DNA from: Bacteroidales bacterium UBA3543 | Lineage (GTDB): Bacteria > Bacteroidota > Bacteroidia > Bacteroidales > UBA932 | DNA: 21,367 bases | Direction: 5' to 3' | Assembly: GCA_002376715.1 (NCBI GenBank) | Contig: DFOK01000058.1 | Location: 1-21,367, forward strand | Shown: positions 7,423 through 14,612 of the stretch, in pieces | Layout: the number at the start of each line of letters is the position of its first letter | How positions within the stretch are numbered: the stretch's first letter is position 1 | The notes under the pieces: generated by a model | What the model was told of the DNA's origin: nothing | Databases searched by the model: none | What the model saw: the letters and a program-made list of their open reading frames with translations, nothing else | Position numbers and translations under genes: made by a program

Positions 7423-8781
7423 TCACTTTACAGTTTTGAAAGTGACAATACCGTTCTCATTTTTATAAAAGATTATAATTCCCTCACCGGGAGCGAGAAT
7501 GGAACGAGGAGCCTCAAATTCCTCTTGAGAAACCTTTTCGAGGCTGGTTTCAAGATAAACATCCATATTCTCTGCGGAACGCAGGTCATAGTATCCGAAA
7601 CGGGTAATGGAATTGGCTCGTGCCACTTCACTTGCTTCCTGTGCCACATTTCTAAATCCAAGACGACTGTTGAAACGGGGTATGAGGAATCCTGCAATGA
7701 GAAAAACACCCAAAAAAATCCCTGCACCGTAGGTCACGATTTTCCTTGCACCTTCGGCAAAACGTGGTTTGCCTGAGTTCTGCAGGAGAATAAAGGCAGG
7801 ATAGGTAATAAAGGGGAATACCGGCATTATATATATTGCAAGTTTGGAACTGACCAGAGACATTATCAGCAGGAAAGAGGCTGCTACGCTCAACATAAAC
7901 TTTACAAGCGAACTCATCTTCATCTTTTTGATCAGTACCCATACAATTATCGGGATAGTAAGTAGTGACCAGGGTCCCATAGCATACCAAATAGTGTAGC
8001 CGTAGTACCAGAAGGGTGCTTTGTGATGGAAGGAGTCCACAGCGCGGTCAATGGTTTGGTGGAAAAGCAGATTGTTTAGATATTCCGAACCTCCCTCAAG
8101 CCACACTCCGAGCCACCATCCCCCGCATAACAGAGCCAGGATAAGCCAGGTGCTCCATCCCCAATATTTTCCGATGCTCTTAAACTTGCCATCAATCAGC
8201 AGAAACACCGGTATGCAGAGAAGAGGAATCATAATCCCGACAGGTCCCTTTGAGAAGATGGCCAAAAATATATAGATCGGAAATAGTATTCTTAGTTTCA
8301 CCCGACCATCTCCCTCGTACATCCTCCAGAATGTGTACATCGCAAGAGTAATGAACATCGTCATCAGCATATCCATTCTCAACACAATCGCTCCACCGAT
8401 AAAATAAGCGGTGGTCATCATAGTCAGTTCAGCTGCAATCATATATTTTTTATCCAGTTCTTTACCGCACCAGCGGTTGAAGATGCCAAGAGTGATAAAT
8501 GCGGGAATCAGGGAAAAAAGCGCAAGAATAAAGGTGTTATGGCAGCCCAAAAGCCGCTTGAAAAGCATTACAATCCAGATATATAGAGGGGGTTTGTCGG
8601 CATACGCTTCACCGTGATTGTACATTGTGAAGAAATGTCCATCACGCAATGCCTCATCTGCGATGCTCAGATATTTCAGCTCGTTATTGGGGGTGATGTC
8701 CCTTTGGAGCATAAGTGGCAGAAGTATCAGAAAATAGATTATAAATCGGATCAGCTGCTCTCTCAGTTGTTTCTTCTCCAT
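7423..8781 (-). CDS. GT39/ArnT-like membrane glycosyltransferase
   Basis: A 452-residue polytopic membrane protein of the GT39/ArnT-like (PMT superfamily) GT-C glycosyltransferases, which move a sugar from a polyprenyl-phosphate carrier to an acceptor on the outer face of the inner membrane. The first periplasmic loop has the family pattern: PNNELKYLSIADEALRDG (31-48), then AYADKPPLYIWI (59-70), and RMDMLMTMFI at 135-144. About ten hydrophobic segments follow, for example IIYFLILLPLML and FLLIMSLVSSKLAIYIMPVF. It is about 100 residues shorter than E. coli ArnT and has only a small C-terminal soluble part. It is the last gene of the GT2-LAB_N-GT39 operon, overlapping the LAB_N gene by 19 bases. 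Lipid A or another envelope glycan is the likely acceptor; sugar and acceptor are unknown. Confidence 0.85.
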   Translation of the reverse strand: MEKKQLREQLIRFIIYFLILLPLMLQRDITPNNELKYLSIADEALRDGHFFTMYNHGEAYADKPPLYIWIVMLFKRLLGCHNTFILALFSLIPAFITLGIFNRWCGKELDKKYMIAAELTMMTTAYFIGGAIVLRMDMLMTMFITLAMYTFWRMYEGDGRVKLRILFPIYIFLAIFSKGPVGIMIPLLCIPVFLLIDGKFKSIGKYWGWSTWLILALLCGGWWLGVWLEGGSEYLNNLLFHQTIDRAVDSFHHKAPFWYYGYTIWYAMGPWSLLTIPIIVWVLIKKMKMSSLVKFMLSVAASFLLIMSLVSSKLAIYIMPVFPFITYPAFILLQNSGKPRFAEGARKIVTYGAGIFLGVFLIAGFLIPRFNSRLGFRNVAQEASEVARANSITRFGYYDLRSAENMDVYLETSLEKVSQEEFEAPRSILAPGEGIIIFYKNENGIVTFKTVK

Positions 8782-9398
8782 AAAATCAAGTTGCGTGAAT
8801 ATGAAATAAAACCTATGCCCTGACCCAGAATGATCACAGGATCAAGGCGTATAATACCGTAAATGACGATTATGGCGGATCCCGTAAGACTGATAATCCA
8901 GAATCCGGCCGGAAGCATCGATTCACCCCTGCGAGAGGAATATATCCATTGGTAGATAAATCTGAACGAAAAAATCACTTGACCCAACGAACCGAAGATT
9001 ATGAGCCATAGCGGAATCTCACTATTCTTGAAAAGTCGGGCGATAAGATCCTGCGCATGGTCGGCCATAAGAGAAATCCCTACGACAGGTGTTAGTAGCA
9101 GTATCGTTACCAATATTTGCCTCCATCCGCTGCGAATGCTCTTCCAGACTCCTTTTGCACCGAGATTCCAGATATATACATAGTAGGCAATCACCTGTCC
9201 GAGCATTATCGAGAAGTCGTCGCGAAGCCATCCATATATGAAAAGCAAATAGGAGGCTATAAGCGACAGAATCCAGAATATGGTGGGAGAGACCACTTTT
9301 TTAGCCCTTTCGGACATTATCCACTGAACCAGAATCCTTGCTGAAAAGAGTCCCTGGGCCAAAAAACCTAGCACATATACAAACGGACTGCTCTCCAT
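8763..9398 (-). CDS. Tandem LAB_N-domain membrane protein (lipid-A-disaccharide synthase N-terminal-like)
   Basis: A 211-residue membrane protein made of two LAB_N domains, the small membrane domain first named from the N-terminus of some LpxB proteins. The halves align without gaps at an offset of 125 residues (11-79 with 136-204). Shared positions include Q15/Q140, F18-S19/F143-S144, R21/R146, Q25-W26/Q150-W151, P38/P163, FW at 41-42/166-167, SL at 45-46/170-171, YG at 55-56/180-181, GQ at 67-68/192-193 and NL at 78-79/203-204. Each half has three hydrophobic segments and one more (about 95-111) joins them, giving 3-1-3. No LpxB catalytic domain follows. It overlaps the GT2 stop (ATGA) and the GT39 start, so it is tightly coupled to both. 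A lipid-linked-sugar translocase role is my inference. Confidence 0.85.
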   Translation of the reverse strand: MESSPFVYVLGFLAQGLFSARILVQWIMSERAKKVVSPTIFWILSLIASYLLFIYGWLRDDFSIMLGQVIAYYVYIWNLGAKGVWKSIRSGWRQILVTILLLTPVVGISLMADHAQDLIARLFKNSEIPLWLIIFGSLGQVIFSFRFIYQWIYSSRRGESMLPAGFWIISLTGSAIIVIYGIIRLDPVIILGQGIGFISYSRNLILWRRNN

Positions 9399-10144
9399 CA
9401 GAACTGCTTATTGTTAAGAGTGCTATCTACAATCTTGTAGTCGATATATCTTTTTTTCATCCATCGAAATGCAAAACAATCCTTGAAAGGCCCTACGAGA
9501 CGATTTGAAAGGTGGTATTTGGCCTTTCCTGCAGTACGGGGATAGTGTCTGACGGGAATCTCCAATACAGTGCCGCCAACCATCTGTATCAACGCGGGCA
9601 GAAATCGGTGCATTCCGTTGAATAAGGGAATTTTACGGGCATAACTGCTTTGCATTATCTTGAGAGGACATCCCGTGTCCGAGACCCCATCTTTTGTCAT
9701 CATCCTTCGGAAACTATTGGCTATACGGGAAGAAACCCTTTTGACAAAAGAATCCTTACGCTCTGCACGAATTCCCAATACAAGCTGGTAATTCTCACGT
9801 TCTGCCAGCAACAGGTCAAAATCCTCGGGGTCTGTTTGCAGATCGGCATCTATATAACCCACGTAAGGTGATTCACATTGCTCGATCCCTGCTTTGAGAG
9901 CTCCGCTCAGACCGGTATTTCTTTCCAGCGAGATATAGTGAAAGTCATTCTGTCGGCTACAGGCTTCCTGAACCAGGATATCTCCTCCGTCAGTAGATCC
10001 GTCATTTACAAAGAGCACACAGGTTGATTTACATATGGACTTTTTCAGATAATCGGAGAGTCTTATCTCCAGTCTTGGGATATTTTCCCTTTCATTGAAA
10101 AAGGGAACGATGATTGTGAATTCGTATTTTGAGGTTGGGTTCAT
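9398..10144 (-). CDS. GT2 family polyprenyl-phosphate glycosyltransferase (DPM1/ArnC-like, soluble)
   Basis: A 248-residue GT-A fold glycosyltransferase that probably transfers a sugar from a nucleotide sugar to undecaprenyl phosphate. Visible motifs are TIIVPFFNERENIP (10-23), FVNDGSTDGG (45-54), the metal-binding YIDADLQTDP (97-106), and DTGCPLK (156-162), which this clade carries before the acceptor region. There are no C-terminal membrane helices, as in bacterial DPM1-like rather than ArnC/GtrB-type enzymes. A TTG at 10162 would extend it by six residues but lies in the TAACTTTG promoter-like box, so the ATG at 10144 is preferred. It is the first gene of the three-gene operon and its stop overlaps the LAB_N start. 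Confidence 0.88.
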   Translation of the reverse strand: MNPTSKYEFTIIVPFFNERENIPRLEIRLSDYLKKSICKSTCVLFVNDGSTDGGDILVQEACSRQNDFHYISLERNTGLSGALKAGIEQCESPYVGYIDADLQTDPEDFDLLLAERENYQLVLGIRAERKDSFVKRVSSRIANSFRRMMTKDGVSDTGCPLKIMQSSYARKIPLFNGMHRFLPALIQMVGGTVLEIPVRHYPRTAGKAKYHLSNRLVGPFKDCFAFRWMKKRYIDYKIVDSTLNNKQF

Positions 10145-10159
10145 TTCCAATTCTTTGCG

Positions 10160-10167
10160 CAAAGTTA
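10160..10167 (-). promoter_or_regulatory. Candidate -7 box of the glycosylation operon
   Basis: Minus strand TAACTTTG followed by CGC, 15 bases upstream of the GT2 ATG at 10144; the same octamer precedes alr. No good TTTG is present 19-21 bases upstream. I could not assign a convincing promoter for the divergent M6 gene in 10168-10237, which is AT-rich and contains TTTG at 10198-10201. Confidence 0.5.
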
Positions 10168-10237
10168 TGATTATGTTTTTTGAAAATTAAATAATTCTTT
10201 GTAATTATGTAGTTTTAATACTCCACTTAATCGGCAT

Positions 10238-12310
10238 ATGCGTCATTTCGCTGCAATACTCATAACACTCCTTTTGTTTGCCTTTGAGGCAGCCGGAGTC
10301 AGAAGTGTGCCATATCCTGTCAAGGTATTCCAGCCGGACGGGTCCTTCCTAATGCTGAAGATAAACGGGGACGAATCATTCTCCTACAAAACCACTCTTG
10401 AAGGTCACATTGTGGCACAGGGTACTGATGGATATTATTATTATGCCGACTTCAACAGTGGAGTGCTTAATATCTCAGCCAGACGTGTGGATAGCTCTCC
10501 TACCGGCGGATACGCAAAATCCATACCTCCCATCACATACCGGACCAAGAGACATATAGTTTCCGCGTCCTTCAAAAGTTTTCTATCTCCTGATGTAGCC
10601 ACAAAGGCGGTAAGAACAATTCGAACCGTAGTTATTCCGGTGCAATTTTCAGATCTGAAATTTACGACACCATCCATAAGGTCTCGGCTTTTCAATCTGT
10701 TTAACCAGATAAACTACTCTGAAGATGGTGCTACAGGCAGTGTAAGAGAGTATTTCAGGGACAATCTGGGAGATAGATACGACCTGACATTTGAGATTAC
10801 AGATCCCGTAACGATGCCCAACGGTTACAGATATTATGGAGAGCATACACCAACGTCGTCCGACAGCAATGTGAAGGAAATGGTGGAGCAGGCCTGTGCT
10901 CTCGTAGATCATAAAGTCAATTTCGCCAATTTTGATGCAGACGGTGACGGTGTCGTGGACAATGTGTTTATAATATTTGCCGGTTACAATGAAGCAGAAG
11001 GGGGCGGAGACGGCACCATATGGCCACAGTCCTGGAATATCTCCTCTTCGGAACTCTATTTCGACGGCAAAAAGATATCCAATTTCTCCTGTTATTCCGA
11101 GTTTTCGGGCTCGTCAGGTGCCAATTTTGCCGGAATTGGCTCTATTTGCCATGAATATTGCCATATGTTGGGTCTTTTGGATATGTATGATGTCAACGGT
11201 GAAACAGAAGGATACACTCCCTTGCTTTTAGGTCCTCTGTCAATAATGGACAGTGGTAACTACAACAACGGTGGCAAAACTCCGCCTTATCTGACGGTTT
11301 TTGAACGAGAAATGCTAGGTGCGGTATTGCCAAATAGAGTTTATGGTACTGCAAGTATCGAATTGTTACCCGTACATCAGGAACGAAAAGCATACATCAT
11401 TCCTGCTTCCTCCACCGGAGAGTACTTCTACCTTGAATATAGAGATGGCACAGGTTGGGATGCCCATACAGGAGGTGAGGGTCTTGTAATATATCACATC
11501 GACAAGTCCTCTCGGAGCGCCTGCTCTATGAGTGCTCAGATGCGCTGGAGTAACAATGCTGTCAATGGCTGCGCCTCACATCCCTGTGCACGTCCCATTG
11601 CCTCTTCAGGTAATAGCTATTCGGATGTTTCCATGCTCTTTTTCCCCGGTCAAAATAATGTCACGCATATTCATTCATCACAATCCTTCTCTCTGTTGGA
11701 TTGGACCGGTAAAGGTCTTGGGTACGGCATAGCAAATATTCACAAGGGTTCCGCCGGAATGTTGCTTGAAATCATTGTTGACAATGGGTGGGATATTCCG
11801 GTGGTCAAGGAATATTCCATTGAACCACAGCAGCGGACAGCACTTTTGCAGTGGAGTACTGACAGAGAAGATCCACGGGGCAACTGGAATATAGTTTGGA
11901 GTCTGGAAAATAGTGTTTATGCCGATACTTCAGTCGTTGTTGCCACACAGAGAGATTTTCACTTTACCGACCTTACCCCGGGGAGCACTTACAACTGCCG
12001 TCTATTCTATTCACGTAACAACGTTATCGGAAAGAGTTATCATATGAGTTTCTCCACGAGGGAGATGTTCTCCATATTTCCAATGATTGCAGATATGGAT
12101 AAATCATACAAGGTGGGGGATGAGCTTCATCTGACCATTCTCAACATTGCAGAGGAGGTGGTTTCTATCCGTTGGATTGTAAATGGGGTGGAAGTACCTG
12201 ATGGAAAAATAAAATTTGACCGGAATGGGATATTTGATATAAAAGCGGAAATCACCTATCCGGACAATTCGGTAGAATCTATTGTGAAGAAAAAAACGAT
12301 AAGCCAATAA
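10238..12310 (+). CDS. Secreted M6-family metalloprotease (immune inhibitor A-like)
   Basis: A 690-residue exported zinc protease. Residues 1-20 form a signal peptide (AAILITLLLFAFEAAG). Residues 24-105 look like the M6 propeptide (VFQPDGSFLMLKINGDE and a YYYYA block). The catalytic domain (about 125-420) has H305-E-Y-C-H309 with G312 and D315 (HExxHxxGxxD) and SIMDSG at 335-340 as the Met-turn region. D233/D235/D237/D241 form a DxDxDG-type calcium loop. A beta region (about 520-607) resembles fibronectin type III, and the last 80 residues resemble a PKD/Ig-like domain with WIVNG. No type IX secretion tail is evident, and there is no lipobox. A small lipoprotein gene follows by one base. It probably degrades extracellular or periplasmic proteins; substrate unknown. 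Confidence 0.92.
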   Translation: MRHFAAILITLLLFAFEAAGVRSVPYPVKVFQPDGSFLMLKINGDESFSYKTTLEGHIVAQGTDGYYYYADFNSGVLNISARRVDSSPTGGYAKSIPPITYRTKRHIVSASFKSFLSPDVATKAVRTIRTVVIPVQFSDLKFTTPSIRSRLFNLFNQINYSEDGATGSVREYFRDNLGDRYDLTFEITDPVTMPNGYRYYGEHTPTSSDSNVKEMVEQACALVDHKVNFANFDADGDGVVDNVFIIFAGYNEAEGGGDGTIWPQSWNISSSELYFDGKKISNFSCYSEFSGSSGANFAGIGSICHEYCHMLGLLDMYDVNGETEGYTPLLLGPLSIMDSGNYNNGGKTPPYLTVFEREMLGAVLPNRVYGTASIELLPVHQERKAYIIPASSTGEYFYLEYRDGTGWDAHTGGEGLVIYHIDKSSRSACSMSAQMRWSNNAVNGCASHPCARPIASSGNSYSDVSMLFFPGQNNVTHIHSSQSFSLLDWTGKGLGYGIANIHKGSAGMLLEIIVDNGWDIPVVKEYSIEPQQRTALLQWSTDREDPRGNWNIVWSLENSVYADTSVVVATQRDFHFTDLTPGSTYNCRLFYSRNNVIGKSYHMSFSTREMFSIFPMIADMDKSYKVGDELHLTILNIAEEVVSIRWIVNGVEVPDGKIKFDRNGIFDIKAEITYPDNSVESIVKKKTISQ

Positions 12311-12311
12311 T

Positions 12312-12782
12312 ATGATTTTTAAAAACAGGATATGGTCATTTGTTACAAGATTATTGCTGCTATTAATAACAGCAGTAGCTATGGCTGTTTCCTGTCCCGG
12401 ACCCGAACCACCGCCCATAATTATACCGGATCCAATCGAGTCGTTTGAGAAAAAAGCCTTTAAGGTCAATACTGACGAAGGGCTATATGTCAAGGGCGCT
12501 TGCGTTGTGCGTTATGTGGAAGAAACATTCCAGAAATCATTCAATGAAAAACGAAAGACTTATCGCATTCAGAGCGATGATCAGATAACCTATGTGCATA
12601 TAGTATTTATGAGCGAACTTCCTGCCATGGTGGACCAGGAGGTCATTTGCACTATTACTTATACTAAGGAAAAAGGTGAAGAAACCATCCTTATCGTCAA
12701 GCTTGTGGTTGCCCAGATAAAGGGGCGTACTGTATGGCTCTGGAATGAACTCCAGAAGACGGGAATTATATTGGATGAGTGA
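12312..12782 (+). CDS. Small predicted lipoprotein of unknown function, paired with the M6 protease
   Basis: A 156-residue protein I do not recognise. The N-terminus is a lipoprotein signal: basic start, hydrophobic LLLLLITAVAMA, then AVSC with Cys28 as the expected lipidation site. A proline-rich linker (PGPEPPPIIIPDP) follows, then a mostly beta mature domain of about 110 residues without recognisable catalytic motif. The start codon is one base after the M6 stop, so the two genes are almost certainly one transcript. The mature part could be an accessory, substrate-binding or inhibitor domain for the protease, but that is inference from position only. A terminator-like hairpin lies at 12794-12820 just downstream. 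Confidence 0.75.
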   Translation: MIFKNRIWSFVTRLLLLLITAVAMAVSCPGPEPPPIIIPDPIESFEKKAFKVNTDEGLYVKGACVVRYVEETFQKSFNEKRKTYRIQSDDQITYVHIVFMSELPAMVDQEVICTITYTKEKGEETILIVKLVVAQIKGRTVWLWNELQKTGIILDE

Positions 12783-12784
12783 AT

Positions 12785-12820
12785 AAAAAACAAAAGGGGT
12801 GTCCATATCGGATACCCCTT
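12785..12820 (-). terminator. Terminator hairpin between the convergent lipoprotein and histone genes
   Basis: AAGGGGTGTCC at 12794-12804 and GGATACCCCTT at 12810-12820 form an 11-pair stem (one G-T) with a five-base loop. On the minus strand it is followed by a T-rich tract (complement of 12785-12795), so it should stop transcription from the histone gene. On the plus strand the stem may also help to end the M6-lipoprotein transcript, although the following T-run is weak. Confidence 0.78.
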
Positions 12821-12841
12821 AATCTTTCGGACAACCAAAGG

Positions 12842-13015
12842 TTACCTGGAAGCGTCCATAGATACCTTTCTGAAGTCTTTCATCATTTTGCTCAAGTTCA
12901 AAGCAGCTTTTCTTGCACGTGTGCCAGCAGCTTTGTTGCCCTTAACAAGCTGAGCTTCAGCGTTCTTGGAGAAAACTTCAATTTCAGCTTTGATTGCGTC
13001 AAGTAGTTCTTTCAT
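12842..13015 (-). CDS. Hc1-like histone H1 homologue (Bacteroidetes type)
   Basis: A 57-residue Lys/Ala/Arg-rich protein found by reading the minus strand from ATG at 13015 to TAA at 12842. It starts MKELLDAIKAEIEVFSKNAE and contains KGNKAAGTRARKAALNLSK (25-43) and DFRKVSMDASR (47-57). This matches my knowledge of the small Bacteroidetes histone H1-like (Hc1 family) proteins, which share the KGNKAAGTRARKA core and are thought to bind DNA and help organise the nucleoid. The length is normal for that group. It is a stand-alone gene: the S41 gene on the same strand ends 87 bases upstream and a good terminator follows. The longer opposite-strand frame here is a shadow. Confidence 0.88.
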   Translation of the reverse strand: MKELLDAIKAEIEVFSKNAEAQLVKGNKAAGTRARKAALNLSKMMKDFRKVSMDASR

Positions 13016-13049
13016 ATAATTATAGTTGTTAGGTGAATAAATATTTTCG

Positions 13050-13080
13050 GAAAGTTAGGAATAATTTTTTAATAAAGAAA
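13050..13080 (-). promoter_or_regulatory. Weak candidate promoter of the histone gene
   Basis: Minus strand TAACTTTC (13050-13057) preceded by TTTC (13077-13080) with exactly 19 bases between. Both boxes differ from TAnnTTTG and TTTG by a final C for G, but the spacing is canonical. The predicted leader is about 28 bases. Confidence 0.35.
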
Positions 13081-13102
13081 AAAAAGTTTAATTATTTATC
13101 AA

Positions 13103-14530
13103 TTAGCGATTTTTCCAAGGTATTGTGTATGAGCCATATTTGGGGTTGGTTTCCTCCTCCGTCAAAGCTATCTTGATCAGCCTTTCTCCTGATGTTTTGG
13201 TTACTGCTTTGGTTTTCTTTGTCGGCAGGGGAGGATAAGTACCGGAGGCGATATGTGTCAGGCAAGCTCTAATATTGTCCTCAGAAGGGCCGAAATCATG
13301 GTAGAGGTCATCCGGACGATAATTGGCCGGCACAATACCACCGTCAGGAATATCACGGAAATCCTTATTTTGGTTGTAGAAGCAAATGGGGAGGAAAACC
13401 CATTTCAGGTTGCTATAGTCACCTTTATTGTACCTGGTGTAATCGGCATCTTCGCCCGGATACATCAGCACATACATTCCGTTAGGCTTACCGTATGTAG
13501 TGTCACCCACATGTCTGACATTCATCAAGGGCTCCAGACCGTTAAGAACCATTTCACTGGCAGAAGCGCTGCTCTTGGTAGTGATGAAGTATAGGGCATC
13601 CAGTTCGAGAGATCCTGCAATACCCTCCACCTTGGAATATTTATCCTGAGCGGCGAGAAGGTCATTGTGCTTGCGTATGACATAAGTTTCTCCGATGGCC
13701 GACTTAGGAGCTACATAATCTACAAGTCGTTGACTGGCACGGCCATCACCACCTCCGTTATACCTCAAGTCGAGAATGAGGTGTTTTACTCCGGCCTCCC
13801 TGAATAATTGCATTGCATTGTCAATATCGTCAAGCATATTGGCGTTGAAAGTAAGGTAAAGCATATATCCAACGGGAGAGGTCAATCCCTCGAAATCTTC
13901 GCCGGTGAAAACTTTGCTCATCAGAACGCTTCTGGTACTGAGTGTCGTGGCAGCCGTAGCGGTGAAGGTGTGTGAGTTGCCTTCCACATCAGTAAATGTG
14001 AATTTCTGTGGGCTCTTGTTATATTCATCATTGAATTTTTTTGCCCTTATGAGTTCCATAGTAGCTACGCCACCGACTGCCGTAAGTGTCCATCCTCTGG
14101 TAACACCCTCCTTATCGAAAGGAGAGCCGGGATAGACAAACCGCACTTTTACGTCGTAATCACCGAAATATTTGACAGGCTGTTTCAAAGTTGCACCGTA
14201 TGTGCCGGTAACAGTACCTTCCTCGCTTTTGAGATAACTCTCTTTGTCTGTCATCCAACTCCATCTATCCTTCATGTAGAGCATCTCGTCATAAAACTCA
14301 TAAATATCGTACTTGAGAGGGTCAAGCTTGGCGTTGGCGGCCTTCACATCTTTGTACCAATAATAATAGACATCCATATATTCCCTTCTCAAAAAGACCT
14401 TGGCAAAGTAATCGGGGTCCTTTGTTTCCGGAGGGGGTTCGGGAGTTATGGGGTCCTTACAACCGGATGAAGAAAGCAATAAGGCAGCAATAAGAATTGC
14501 AAACGTCTTGAACAGTGTTTTTCGGTTCAT
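13103..14530 (-). CDS. S41-family (C-terminal processing) peptidase lipoprotein
   Basis: A 475-residue serine peptidase of the S41/Ctp family, predicted to be a lipoprotein. The signal sequence ends in LLSSSGC with lipidated Cys24, followed by a proline-rich linker. A helical N-terminal part (about 40-100) precedes a PDZ-like domain (about 105-190, VYPGSPFDKEGVTRGWTLTAV). The protease core has LILDLRYNGGGDG (251-263), catalytic Ser323 within SASASE and Lys348 in GDTTYGKPNG; the 25-residue Ser-Lys distance equals that of E. coli Tsp. The ATG at 14530 follows a TATCTTTG box. It is divergent from the AGCS symporter over a shared palindromic promoter. It probably cleaves periplasmic or surface proteins; substrates unknown. 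Confidence 0.92.
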   Translation of the reverse strand: MNRKTLFKTFAILIAALLLSSSGCKDPITPEPPPETKDPDYFAKVFLRREYMDVYYYWYKDVKAANAKLDPLKYDIYEFYDEMLYMKDRWSWMTDKESYLKSEEGTVTGTYGATLKQPVKYFGDYDVKVRFVYPGSPFDKEGVTRGWTLTAVGGVATMELIRAKKFNDEYNKSPQKFTFTDVEGNSHTFTATAATTLSTRSVLMSKVFTGEDFEGLTSPVGYMLYLTFNANMLDDIDNAMQLFREAGVKHLILDLRYNGGGDGRASQRLVDYVAPKSAIGETYVIRKHNDLLAAQDKYSKVEGIAGSLELDALYFITTKSSASASEMVLNGLEPLMNVRHVGDTTYGKPNGMYVLMYPGEDADYTRYNKGDYSNLKWVFLPICFYNQNKDFRDIPDGGIVPANYRPDDLYHDFGPSEDNIRACLTHIASGTYPPLPTKKTKAVTKTSGERLIKIALTEEETNPKYGSYTIPWKNR

Positions 14531-14560
14531 TATTCTTTTTTTAGAATTAAATCATTTCTC

Positions 14561-14576
14561 TATCTTTGCAAAGATA
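14561..14576. promoter_or_regulatory. Palindromic divergent -7 boxes TATCTTTG/CAAAGATA
   Basis: TATCTTTGCAAAGATA is a perfect 16-base inverted repeat. Read on plus it is a -7 box (14561-14568) for the AGCS symporter (ATG 14613); read on minus it is a -7 box (14569-14576) for the S41 peptidase (ATG 14530). Only imperfect TTTG-like elements lie upstream on either side (T-run at 14536-14542; CAAT at 14593-14596). Confidence 0.6.
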
Positions 14577-14612
14577 TAAAAAAACTCTTCACCAATATCT
14601 TTTTTCTGTTAT

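Noticed and set aside
7376..7426. GTG start giving alr a 17-residue extension, overlapping the GT39 stop
   Set aside because: The extension spans a TAACTTTG promoter-like box and is not alanine racemase-like; ATG 7375 gives normal length.
12779..13006. 75-codon plus-strand frame downstream of the small lipoprotein
   Set aside because: It begins at the terminator hairpin and is antisense to the Hc1-like gene, which has a family-like sequence.
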